Shown here piece after piece: positions 1-7,433 of a stretch of 64,000 nucleotides of DNA. Under the pieces are notes generated by a model. That model was not told where the DNA came from. It did no database searches and saw nothing but the letters and a program-made list of their open reading frames with translations. Position numbers and translations under genes: made by a program. Origin of the DNA: Nitrospirota bacterium (GTDB lineage: Bacteria > Nitrospirota > Leptospirillia > Leptospirillales > Leptospirillaceae); assembly GCA_021810805.1 (NCBI GenBank), contig JAJZHW010000003.1:124001-188000 (forward strand). The letters are read 5' to 3'. Each line of letters begins with the position of its first letter. Positions within the stretch are counted from its first letter, which is position 1.

Positions 1-448
1 GTTCGCCCGAACGCGCCTGGGACTCACAGGAGCTACAAGTCGGGAGTTTTCTCCCCACCCCATCGACCCCGTCATCGATCTTCTCCCCGAACAGCGGAAT
101 AACCCGGACCTCGGAGGCACGATGCGTCTGGGACTTTATGATGTCGACCTTGTCTCGGGATCCGTGGTGGAGAGTCTCTATGGGCGTACCCGCATCAGAG
201 AGCGCCATCGTCATCGATTCGAGGTCAATGCCGACTATGTCTCCCGCATTGAAAAGGCCGGACTCACCATCTCCGGAACCTATGGCGACAGAAAGCTTGT
301 CGAGGTGGTCGAAATCCCCTCCCATCCCTTCTTCGTCGCCTCCCAGTTCCACCCGGAATTTTCCTCCCGCCCCCTCTCCCCCCACCCTCTCTTTCTGGGA
401 TTCGTGGAGGCCGCGAGCCGTCACCTCAACTCTCCCACAGGCCGGTGA
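1..448 (+). CDS. pyrG: CTP synthase, C-terminal end (partial)
   Basis: This is the 3' end of CTP synthase, which aminates UTP to CTP using glutamine-derived ammonia. Reading frame 2 is open from the window edge to the stop at 446-448. The visible part is the end of the class I glutamine amidotransferase domain: a stretch GTMRLG, the RHRHRFEVN segment typical of CTP synthases, and the FHPEF motif that carries the catalytic His and Glu of the triad. The nucleophile Cys and the synthetase domain lie outside the window. Its stop overlaps the GTG start of kdsA by 4 nt, so it leads into the Kdo operon; pyrG and kdsA also neighbour each other in other Gram-negatives, where CTP is the donor for CMP-Kdo. 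Confidence 0.95.
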   Translation, partial: FARTRLGLTGATSREFSPHPIDPVIDLLPEQRNNPDLGGTMRLGLYDVDLVSGSVVESLYGRTRIRERHRHRFEVNADYVSRIEKAGLTISGTYGDRKLVEVVEIPSHPFFVASQFHPEFSSRPLSPHPLFLGFVEAASRHLNSPTGR

Positions 449-1350
449 CATCGATGGAGACCCTTCGACGGACAGGTCCCGTGGCCATCGGATCTCAAGG
501 GGCCCCAACATTTCTTGTGGGGGAGGGCCAGCCCCCCCTCTTCATCCTGGGCCCCTGCGTGATCGAAAGCCGGTCCCATGCCCTGGAGGTGGCCCACAGG
601 ATTGCCGAGATCCGGAATGCCCTCAAGATCTCCGTCGTCTTCAAAGCCTCCTACGACAAGGCGAACCGAACTTCCCGAAAAAGCTTTCGGGGGATCGGAA
701 AAAAAGAAGGACTCGATGTGCTCGCCGAGGTCCGATCCCGCCACGCCCTTCCGGTTCTCTCGGACATTCACACTCCTGACGAGGTTCCCGACGCCGCCTC
801 TGTCCTCGACATCCTGCAGATTCCGGCCTTCCTCTGCCGTCAGACCGATCTTCTCGAGGCGGCCGGACGCTCGGGGCGCCCCGTCCATCTCAAGAAGGGC
901 CAGTTCATGGCCCCCGAAGACATGGGACCCGCCGCCCAAAAAATCAGCGAGACAGGAAACAATCGCATCCTTCTTTGCGAACGGGGGACGACCTTCGGCT
1001 ACCACAACCTTGTCGTGGACTTTCGCTCCCTGGCGATCATGTCCCAGCTTTCCTATCCGATCATTTTTGACGGCACCCATTCCGTCCAGAGCCCCGGAGG
1101 AGCGGGAGACCGCTCCGGCGGCGACCGGACATTCGTTCCCCTTCTCGTACGGGCGGCCATGGCCGCCGGCTGCGACGGCCTTTTTCTGGAAACCCACCCG
1201 GATCCGGACAGGGCCCCCAGCGATGGACCCAACATGATCCCCCTTTCGGAGCTTCCGGCCCTCCTCGAACACGCCATCGCTCTCCATGGCTATCGTTCGG
1301 AGAGGGTATCCGATCGAGCCTTTTCCCCGGCAAAAGCGAGCCATCAGTGA
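445..1350 (+). CDS. kdsA: 3-deoxy-8-phosphooctulonate synthase (Kdo-8-P synthase)
   Basis: This enzyme condenses arabinose-5-phosphate with phosphoenolpyruvate to Kdo-8-phosphate in the cytoplasm, the committed step toward the Kdo of lipopolysaccharide. The 301-residue product shows the family pattern: GPCVIES near the N terminus, FKASYDKANR, the DIHTP segment, and FDGTHSVQ followed by a glycine-rich loop in the C-terminal half. The length is slightly above the usual 280 because of a short N-terminal tail. The GTG at 445 overlaps the pyrG stop (GTGA); an ATG at 454 is a possible alternative start. The stop overlaps the next gene, an arabinose-5-phosphate isomerase that makes its substrate. 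Confidence 0.95.
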   Translation: MTSMETLRRTGPVAIGSQGAPTFLVGEGQPPLFILGPCVIESRSHALEVAHRIAEIRNALKISVVFKASYDKANRTSRKSFRGIGKKEGLDVLAEVRSRHALPVLSDIHTPDEVPDAASVLDILQIPAFLCRQTDLLEAAGRSGRPVHLKKGQFMAPEDMGPAAQKISETGNNRILLCERGTTFGYHNLVVDFRSLAIMSQLSYPIIFDGTHSVQSPGGAGDRSGGDRTFVPLLVRAAMAAGCDGLFLETHPDPDRAPSDGPNMIPLSELPALLEHAIALHGYRSERVSDRAFSPAKASHQ

Positions 1351-2348
1351 CGAGGGACTCTTCGGACGCGATCGCCAAGAGGCTCGATGTGGGGGCCCAG
1401 GTTCTGGAAGAGGAGAGCCAGGCGATACGGGACCTGATTCCCCGGCTAGATGCGGACTTTGCTGCGGCCGTGGGGGCCATTCTTGGCAACCCCGGAAAGC
1501 TCGCCGTAACCGGGATTGGAAAGTCCGGCCACATTGCCCGCAAGGTCTCGGCCACCTTTTCTTCGACCGGCACTCCAGCTTTTTTTCTTCATCCGGGAGA
1601 AGCCCTCCATGGTGACCTGGGCATGCTGGAATCCCGGGACATTCTCCTCGCCTTCTCCAAATCGGGGGAGACGGAAGAAATCCTGGCACTCCTGCCGCTT
1701 CTCGAACGAATGGAGGTCCCGGTCATTGCCATTTTGGGCAACAGAGACTCCACCATCGCCCAGAAGGCCACCTGGACCCTTTCGGCGGAGGTCTCCCATG
1801 AATCAGGACCTCTCGGCATCGCCCCCACATCAAGCACCACGGCCATGCTGGCCATGGGTGACGCCTTGGCAATGACGGTCCTTTCCGAGCGGGACTTTGG
1901 AATTCCTGACTTCGCCTCCCTTCACCCGGGTGGCTCCCTGGGACGCCGTTATTTTCTGCAGATCAGCGCCCTCATGCACTCGGGAGACCGTATTCCCCGG
2001 GTCACCCCCGACACTCCCTTGAGAGCGGTCATTGTCGAAATGACCGCCAAGAAGCTTGGAATGACAACGGTGGTCGATCGTGAAGGAACTCTCGCAGGGA
2101 TCCTGACCGACGGAGACCTAAGGCGCGCGCTCGACACCAGAGGGGGAAGCTCTCCCTCAATTCTGGATATTCCGGCCCGTACCATCATGACCACCTCCCC
2201 GGTGACCCTCACTCCCTCCACGCTGGCCTCCGAGGCCCTCACCTTGATGGAGTCGCGTCAGATCACAAGCGTTGTGGTGGTCCATCCCGATCGAACGCTT
2301 GCCGGAGTCCTTCACATTCACGATCTTCTGCGGGCGGGTGTTCTGTGA
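1347..2348 (+). CDS. kdsD: Arabinose-5-phosphate isomerase (KdsD/KpsF family)
   Basis: The enzyme interconverts ribulose-5-phosphate and arabinose-5-phosphate, the sugar input of kdsA. The 333-residue protein has an N-terminal SIS sugar-isomerase domain (GIGKSGHIARK at about residues 56-66, then the STGTPAFFLHPGEALHGDLG stretch) and two C-terminal CBS domains, which is the usual KdsD architecture. The GTG start at 1347 overlaps the kdsA stop by 4 nt and the stop overlaps kdsC by 4 nt, so translation is probably coupled through the whole Kdo pathway. Nothing appears to be missing. KdsD and the capsule paralogue KpsF cannot be told apart by sequence, but the context favours lipopolysaccharide Kdo. 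Confidence 0.93.
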   Translation: MTRDSSDAIAKRLDVGAQVLEEESQAIRDLIPRLDADFAAAVGAILGNPGKLAVTGIGKSGHIARKVSATFSSTGTPAFFLHPGEALHGDLGMLESRDILLAFSKSGETEEILALLPLLERMEVPVIAILGNRDSTIAQKATWTLSAEVSHESGPLGIAPTSSTTAMLAMGDALAMTVLSERDFGIPDFASLHPGGSLGRRYFLQISALMHSGDRIPRVTPDTPLRAVIVEMTAKKLGMTTVVDREGTLAGILTDGDLRRALDTRGGSSPSILDIPARTIMTTSPVTLTPSTLASEALTLMESRQITSVVVVHPDRTLAGVLHIHDLLRAGVL

Positions 2349-2887
2349 GCCACCCCCTTTCCCTCTCGGTGAGGAGACGGCTTCCGCTCATCCAGGGACT
2401 CGTGCTCGACGTGGACGGAGTTCTGACCGACGGGCGTCTTCATTACGGACCGGGAACAGAAGAGCTCAAATCCTTCCATGTTCGGGATGGCCACGGCATT
2501 GTCCGCCTCCTGCGGGAGAAATTCCTCGTGGGAATCATTTCAGGTCGGGCCGGGGAGGCCACACGGAGGCGACTTGAAGACCTCGGCGTGTCGGATATTC
2601 ATCTGGGTGTCCGCGACAAGGGAGATGTCTTCGCCAATCTGCTCAGAAGATGGGGGCTTGTCCCTTCGCAGGTTGCCGTGATCGGAGATGACATCACCGA
2701 TCTTCCCATGATGATGACGGGAGCCCTTGCCATCACCGTCGCAGATGGAGACAGAACTCTTTGCGCAAAGGCTCAGTGGGTGACCCGCTCCCCTGGAGGA
2801 GCCGGAGCCGTGAGAGAGGTGGCCGACGCTCTTCTCTTTGTCAGGAAAAGGGGACGCCCCCACAATCAAGAGGACGGACTGTGCTGA
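2345..2887 (+). CDS. kdsC: Kdo-8-phosphate phosphatase (HAD superfamily)
   Basis: This removes the phosphate from Kdo-8-P to release free Kdo. The 180-residue protein is a minimal HAD phosphatase without a cap domain, as is normal for KdsC tetramers. Motif I is DVDGVLTDG (about residues 22-30), motif II is in GIISGR, and motif IV is in GDDITDLPMM. It starts with GTG at 2345, overlapping the kdsD stop, and overlaps the following pgsA start by 7 nt. With kdsA and kdsD it completes the route from ribulose-5-phosphate to Kdo. The CMP-Kdo synthetase (kdsB) and the transferase are not in the window. Confidence 0.93.
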   Translation: MSHPLSLSVRRRLPLIQGLVLDVDGVLTDGRLHYGPGTEELKSFHVRDGHGIVRLLREKFLVGIISGRAGEATRRRLEDLGVSDIHLGVRDKGDVFANLLRRWGLVPSQVAVIGDDITDLPMMMTGALAITVADGDRTLCAKAQWVTRSPGGAGAVREVADALLFVRKRGRPHNQEDGLC

Positions 2888-3453
2888 ATCTTGCGAACCT
2901 CATCACACTGGCCCGCATCTTCCTTATCCCTGCGGTGATCCTCTTCGACCATCCGCCCAAAGTGGGGCCGAGCCCCATCGCCGCGACACTCTTTGTGATC
3001 GCCTCTCTGACGGATCTCGTGGACGGTTATGTGGCAAGGCGCTTCAATCAGGTCACCTCGACGGGAAAACTTCTCGACCCGATTGCCGACAAGATCCTCG
3101 TTAGCTCGGCCTTGTTTCTTCTTGTCGGACACGGTCTTTTGCCTCCGCTCCTCGCCATCTTGATGGTTGGCCGGGAGTTTGCAGTTTCGGGCCTTCGCCA
3201 GGTTGCCGCCTCTCAGGGAATCGTCATCCCTGCGGAGACAAGCGGAAAAGTTAAGATGGGATTTCAGACGGTCTCGATCGCTCTCCTCCTCGACAACAAC
3301 CGCCATCTAAAAATCCCCGGAACCAATCTCCTCCTGAACTTCCACTGGATCGGCCTTCTGGCCTTCTGGGTCGCCATCATTCTGGCCATTGTCTCCGGAG
3401 TCCAGTACCTTCTGTGGTATCTCTGGGTGAGCGACCGTGAGGAGCGACCGTGA
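2881..3453 (+). CDS. pgsA: CDP-diacylglycerol--glycerol-3-phosphate 3-phosphatidyltransferase
   Basis: This integral membrane enzyme makes phosphatidylglycerol-phosphate from CDP-diacylglycerol. The 190-residue protein begins LNLANLITLARI and carries the CDP-alcohol phosphotransferase signature, seen as LTDLVDGYVARRF followed by TSTGKLLDPIADKI (aspartates in the D-G-x2-A-R-x8-G-x3-D-x3-D pattern). Several hydrophobic helices follow. The GTG at 2881 is chosen because the family N terminus starts exactly there; the frame is open further upstream but that part overlaps kdsC. The gene overlaps kdsC by 7 nt and plsY by 4 nt, so phospholipid synthesis is tied to the Kdo operon. Confidence 0.92.
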   Translation: MLNLANLITLARIFLIPAVILFDHPPKVGPSPIAATLFVIASLTDLVDGYVARRFNQVTSTGKLLDPIADKILVSSALFLLVGHGLLPPLLAILMVGREFAVSGLRQVAASQGIVIPAETSGKVKMGFQTVSIALLLDNNRHLKIPGTNLLLNFHWIGLLAFWVAIILAIVSGVQYLLWYLWVSDREERP

Positions 3454-4064
3454 ACATGGCCGAGCTTCTGGCGATCGCCTATCTTCTGGGCTCCATTCCG
3501 ACGGGGCTGATTCTTGCCCGCATCAAGGGGATCGACATCCGCAAGAGCGGAAGCGGGAATATCGGATTCACCAATGTCATGAGGGTGGCAGGGAAGGATC
3601 GGACCGGCAAGCTGATCGGGCTGTTAACTCTTCTCGGAGACATGGGAAAGGGAGCGCTGGCCGTCCGCATCAGCCTCCACCAAGGGTCGGAGTGGGCTCC
3701 GGCTCTCGCTGGCCTTGCGGTCTTCCTCGGCCACATCTTCTCTTTTTGGCTCCGGGGTCGGGGCGGCAAGGGTGTGGCCACAGGGCTGGGAATCTCTCTG
3801 GGAATCAATCCCGCTCTGGGAGCTCTCGTTTGCCTGCCTTGGGTTCTTATCTTCATCGCGACGCGAACATCCTCTCTGGCCGCTCTAGGCAGCTTCGCAC
3901 TCATGCCAATCATCGCAATGCTTTGGCAGCATCTGCTCCCGGCCCCCCCAATGATCCTTCCCCCCCATACGATCCCCCTCTTTTTTCTCATGACTTTGCT
4001 GGTATTTTTTCGGCACAAGGACAACATTTCACGTCTGAGAAAAGGGGAGGAAAGCAAGATATAA
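3450..4064 (+). CDS. plsY: Acyl-phosphate:glycerol-3-phosphate acyltransferase
   Basis: PlsY transfers an acyl group from acyl-phosphate to glycerol-3-phosphate, the first step of phospholipid synthesis. The 204-residue membrane protein shows the family motifs: LLGSIPTGLILAR near the N terminus, the SGSGNIGFTNVMR loop, and GHIFSFWLRGRGGKGVATGLG in the middle. About five hydrophobic segments are visible. The GTG at 3450 overlaps the pgsA stop. It is the last gene of the pyrG-kds-pgsA-plsY run, and the AT-rich stretch that follows separates it from the next promoter. Confidence 0.94.
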   Translation: MNMAELLAIAYLLGSIPTGLILARIKGIDIRKSGSGNIGFTNVMRVAGKDRTGKLIGLLTLLGDMGKGALAVRISLHQGSEWAPALAGLAVFLGHIFSFWLRGRGGKGVATGLGISLGINPALGALVCLPWVLIFIATRTSSLAALGSFALMPIIAMLWQHLLPAPPMILPPHTIPLFFLMTLLVFFRHKDNISRLRKGEESKI

Positions 4065-4164
4065 AAACGATAATTTTTTTATATACACAAAAGATTATTC
4101 TTTAAAATAAATAAATTAATAAATACCGTGACGACAATCACACTATATTGCCCGCTAATAGGAC

Positions 4165-4192
4165 TTGACTTTTTTCTGATTTGCGCCATAAT
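4165..4192 (+). promoter_or_regulatory. Putative sigma-70 promoter upstream of the M23 peptidase gene
   Basis: A TTGACT -35 box (4165-4170) and a CATAAT -10 box (4187-4192) are separated by 16 bp in an AT-rich stretch that stands out from the GC-rich surroundings. It lies about 80 bp before the chosen start of the M23 peptidase gene. Confidence 0.6.
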
Positions 4193-4274
4193 CCCAATTG
4201 AAAGGTGGATCCCCCCTCAGAATGTGTGGCGGGAATCGGATCCACGAAACGGATTGCGGCAAGGGAGGCACAAG

Positions 4275-5213
4275 ATGGACAGCATAGAGCCCACCAAAGA
4301 CAAGCGATTCACGGTCCTTCTGGTTCCGTCACCATCGGACCGGATCCGCCGCTTCGACATCTCCGGGCGCTGGATCCGATGGGGAAGCTTCGCGGGAATT
4401 GCCTTCGCCATTCTTGTGGCCATCTTTTCCGTTCTCTCCGTTGTCCTCTTCGAAAAAGAGGCGCGCATGATCGCCCTCCAGCACAAGAGCCGCGCACAGA
4501 AAGAGGAAATTGTCAGGATATATCGGAAGCTCCAGGACGTTCACTCGAAGATGGTCGACGTGGCCAAGCTTGAGCGAAAGGTTCGGCTCATCATGAACAC
4601 CGCGGAGTCCAACGGATCCAACGTCGTTCTGGGCTTGGGAGGACCGACGCAAACAGTGGCGCCGTCCGTCCTGATCCAGAAGGGTAAGCAGGGGATGGAT
4701 GACCTGATGTCCGAGATGGATCGCCAGATCGGCGATCTGGGGCAAGGGATCCTGAATCAGGAAGAATCTCTGGCAAACCTCAAGCATGCCATCAAGGAGC
4801 GCCAGAACGAGTGGGCCTTTACCCCCAGCATCTGGCCCACACGGGGAGTCTTGACCTCCCGCTTTGGATACCGGACATCTCCCTTCGGTCTTGGCCGGGA
4901 TTTTCATCCGGGAATCGATATCGCCGGATCGATTGGCACTCCGATTATGGCCACCGCCTCAGGAACAGTTTCGCTGGCAGGATGGGATCAGGGCTTTGGA
5001 AAGACCGTCGTTATCGACCACTCGGACAATCTCTCCACCCTTTATGGCCACCTCGAAAAGGTCATCGTCTATGAAGGCGAGCAGGTAAAGAGAGGCGACA
5101 TTATTGGCTACCTTGGGAATACGGGACTCTCCACCGGACCCCACCTCCATTACCAGATCATGGTCAACCATACCCCGGTCAATCCGAAACGATATATTCT
5201 GAACCGCTTTTAG
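4275..5213 (+). CDS. Membrane-anchored M23 (LytM-type) metallopeptidase
   Basis: A 312-residue envelope protein of the M23 peptidase family, which cuts or regulates cutting of peptidoglycan. A short cytoplasmic N terminus is followed by one membrane helix (about residues 35-60), a coiled coil (about 60-180) and a C-terminal LytM domain. The zinc ligands are present: HPGIDIAG (His and Asp) and HLHY near the end, with YGHLEK between, so it should be an active hydrolase and not an EnvC/NlpD-like activator. The ATG at 4275 is preceded by AAGGGAGG at 4261-4268. It is transcribed from its own promoter and followed by a hairpin. The layout resembles stalk-type M23 proteins involved in cell shape. 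Confidence 0.88.
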   Translation: MDSIEPTKDKRFTVLLVPSPSDRIRRFDISGRWIRWGSFAGIAFAILVAIFSVLSVVLFEKEARMIALQHKSRAQKEEIVRIYRKLQDVHSKMVDVAKLERKVRLIMNTAESNGSNVVLGLGGPTQTVAPSVLIQKGKQGMDDLMSEMDRQIGDLGQGILNQEESLANLKHAIKERQNEWAFTPSIWPTRGVLTSRFGYRTSPFGLGRDFHPGIDIAGSIGTPIMATASGTVSLAGWDQGFGKTVVIDHSDNLSTLYGHLEKVIVYEGEQVKRGDIIGYLGNTGLSTGPHLHYQIMVNHTPVNPKRYILNRF

Positions 5214-5236
5214 ATCCTCCACCTCGGCTCATCCTT

Positions 5237-5261
5237 CCCCAGGGGCTTCTGGCCCTTGGGG
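5237..5261 (+). terminator. Hairpin after the M23 peptidase gene
   Basis: CCCCAGGGGC (5237-5246) and GCCCTTGGGG (5252-5261) can pair with one mismatch around a 5-nt loop, shortly after the stop at 5213. There is no T-tract, so termination strength is uncertain. Confidence 0.45.
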
Positions 5262-5407
5262 TGGTCAATGCGGGAACATTTTCCACGCGAAGCTCCTCCA
5301 ATTCCCTCTCTCCTTCTGGTCAACACTCCCATTTTCCATTAGAATGAAGCCACATTCTCCTCCGAGAGGGGCGGGATCCACCACCAGGGCGAAGGCACGG
5401 AGTCGGA

Positions 5408-6898
5408 TTGGACAACCATTCTCAGGGATTTAGGCTCAGAACAAAGATCCTTCTCTTCTCTGCACTCCTTCTGGGGATCATTCTCTCATCGAACCTCTAC
5501 GCCATTATCAGCCTCTACGCCCTTCACAAGAACTTTCTCGACATTAAAAATCAGTCGGTCTCGGGACTTCTCCTCATCTCTCAGGTAGAGAACCGCGCCG
5601 GTGTGATTCTGGCCGAAGACAAACGCTATATCCTCTTTGCTCCGATCTCGACATCCTCCTCCTCCCCCGTGACAACAGAGCTTCCCATTTTGCGTGCCCT
5701 CCTTAAAACCTTGCCCCAATCGGATCAGAAGACCACCTATCTCGTTACAGGGGCACTGACGGCCGAAGCCGCCATAGAGCTTTCCATTTCACGCGAACAG
5801 GCGGCCCTCACATCAGGAAACCGGACAGAGGCCATCGCCATCAGTCGGGGGTCGACCGATCCCCTCCTCATCCACATGGCCAGCCTTCTCCGCACTCTCA
5901 AGGAGTCTTACCAAAAGGCCCTCGAGGAGCGGATTGCCGAGACTACGGCCCGAGAAGAGCAGATGACAACGGTCAGCATCGAGATGACGGCGGTCGGATC
6001 CCTCTTGGTCCTTCTCCTTCTCTTCTCATTTTCCCGAATGGTACTGACCCCCATCATGGCCCTCATCGACGGAACGCGGAGAATCTCGCAGGGGTCATTT
6101 CACAACCCTGTGGTCCTTCCAAACCGTGACGAGATGGGTGATCTTGCCCGGGCACTCAATGACATGGCCTATCAATTGGGAGAGCTCTCCCGGAAAAAAT
6201 CGGAGTTCGTGACCATCGCCTCGCATGAGCTTCGGACCCCACTCACCAGCATTCGGGGGTTTATTGCAATGCTCAAAAGGCAGACCCTGGGCCCCTTGAA
6301 CGAAGAACAACAGAAAAGCCTCTCCGTCGTGGGCGAGGAGATCGACCATCTGGTCACCTTGGTCAACCAGCTCCTTGACCTTGGACGCATCGAGGCCGGC
6401 CAGATGCGCCCCGAGATCCGGGAAATCGAGATTCGCCCCTTCCTGACAAGAATCGGAGATCGCTATCAACTGACCGCCCAGAACTCGGGGAGACTCTTCA
6501 AAATGGAGATCGATCCGGAGATTCCAGCGTATATACAGACCGATGGCCATCGACTCTCCCAGATCCTCGACAACCTTCTCGGAAATGCCTTCAAGTTCAC
6601 CCAGGAGGGGGAGGAGGTGCTCCTTCTGGTCTCCCGAGACTTTACCCGGGTGCGATTCGAGATTACCGACACCGGCATCGGAGTCCCCCCCGAGAACATT
6701 CCCTTCCTCTTTGACAAGTTCTACCAGGTGGCCCCCTTTGATGCCCGGACAAAAGAGGGCCTGGGGCTGGGGCTAGCCGTAACAAAGGGGATCGTCCTCG
6801 CCCTGGGGGGAGTGATCGAGATCAGACAGAACATCCCCAAAGGCACCTGTGCCCGAGTCACCCTTCCCATCGAACTTGCGGAGGCCCCCCGTGGATAG
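5408..6898 (+). CDS. Membrane sensor histidine kinase, GlrK/QseE-like
   Basis: A 496-residue two-component sensor kinase. It has a membrane helix at about residues 12-35, a periplasmic region to about 190, a second helix (about 194-215), a HAMP region, a HisKA domain with phospho-acceptor His273 in ASHELRTPLTS, and a HATPase domain with NLLGNAFKFT, DTGIGVP and GLGLGLAV. The start is TTG at 5408 with GGAG at 5399-5402. It is followed immediately by a lipoprotein gene and a sigma-54 activator, the same order as glrK-yfhG(qseG)-glrR in enterobacteria, where the system responds to envelope conditions. The assignment to GlrK rests on this synteny; the kinase function itself is clear. Confidence 0.88.
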   Translation: MDNHSQGFRLRTKILLFSALLLGIILSSNLYAIISLYALHKNFLDIKNQSVSGLLLISQVENRAGVILAEDKRYILFAPISTSSSSPVTTELPILRALLKTLPQSDQKTTYLVTGALTAEAAIELSISREQAALTSGNRTEAIAISRGSTDPLLIHMASLLRTLKESYQKALEERIAETTAREEQMTTVSIEMTAVGSLLVLLLLFSFSRMVLTPIMALIDGTRRISQGSFHNPVVLPNRDEMGDLARALNDMAYQLGELSRKKSEFVTIASHELRTPLTSIRGFIAMLKRQTLGPLNEEQQKSLSVVGEEIDHLVTLVNQLLDLGRIEAGQMRPEIREIEIRPFLTRIGDRYQLTAQNSGRLFKMEIDPEIPAYIQTDGHRLSQILDNLLGNAFKFTQEGEEVLLLVSRDFTRVRFEITDTGIGVPPENIPFLFDKFYQVAPFDARTKEGLGLGLAVTKGIVLALGGVIEIRQNIPKGTCARVTLPIELAEAPRG

Positions 6899-7433
6899 AT
6901 CCCGTATCGTCTCGCCAGCCTATCCGGGCTTCCGGATTTTCCTCCTTCTGGCCCTTACTCTCCTGCCGGCTTGCCAGGAGGTCCATCTGGCCCGCCATAC
7001 GCCCGAATGCAGCGCTCCGGTCATCATTTTGCCACCCTTTGCCATTGCAGAGCTGAGCCACCATGATGCCCAGTACTTTACCGGTCTCCCCTATCTCTTC
7101 TCCCGAGGGTACTACCAGGCCGCCCGGACGATCCTCTCTGCCCGGGCCAGCCACCCCGAGATCTCCCAGGACCTCCGCAATCGACTTCTCTTTGCCGAAG
7201 CCTTGGCCGACCTTCACCTCGGAGGGTCAGGGCGCCGTGAGGGAGAGTCCCTTCTGGCATCCCTCGACACTCCCAAGACCCCCTATGAAATCAGGGAGGC
7301 CTCTCAGCGGCTTCTCGACCAGATCCGCCGGAATGCCACTCTCCGGAGGGAAAACAGCGAGCTCCGTCAAAAGCTTTCCCAGGTCAAGAAGACGCTGAAG
7401 GAGTTCTCCAATCTCGAAAAAAGTCTGAAATGA
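6891..7433 (+). CDS. Lipoprotein between kinase and regulator (QseG/YfhG-like position)
   Basis: A 180-residue protein starting at GTG 6891 with GGAGG at 6880-6884. A short signal peptide ends in a lipobox (LLPAC), so it is predicted to be lipidated. The middle is helical and may form a short repeat fold; the last 40 residues form a coiled coil (LRRENSELRQKLSQVKKTLK). The kinase gene ends inside its first codons, and its own stop overlaps the start of the response regulator. In enterobacteria the equivalent protein QseG sits in the outer membrane and modulates the kinase. Direct sequence similarity is weak, so the role is inferred from position, lipidation and the coiled coil. Confidence 0.7.
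   Translation: MDRSRIVSPAYPGFRIFLLLALTLLPACQEVHLARHTPECSAPVIILPPFAIAELSHHDAQYFTGLPYLFSRGYYQAARTILSARASHPEISQDLRNRLLFAEALADLHLGGSGRREGESLLASLDTPKTPYEIREASQRLLDQIRRNATLRRENSELRQKLSQVKKTLKEFSNLEKSLK

Noticed and set aside
421-1689. Long open frame (422 codons) on the minus strand over kdsA and kdsD
   Set aside because: It is a shadow frame of GC-rich genes on the other strand, with no family features.
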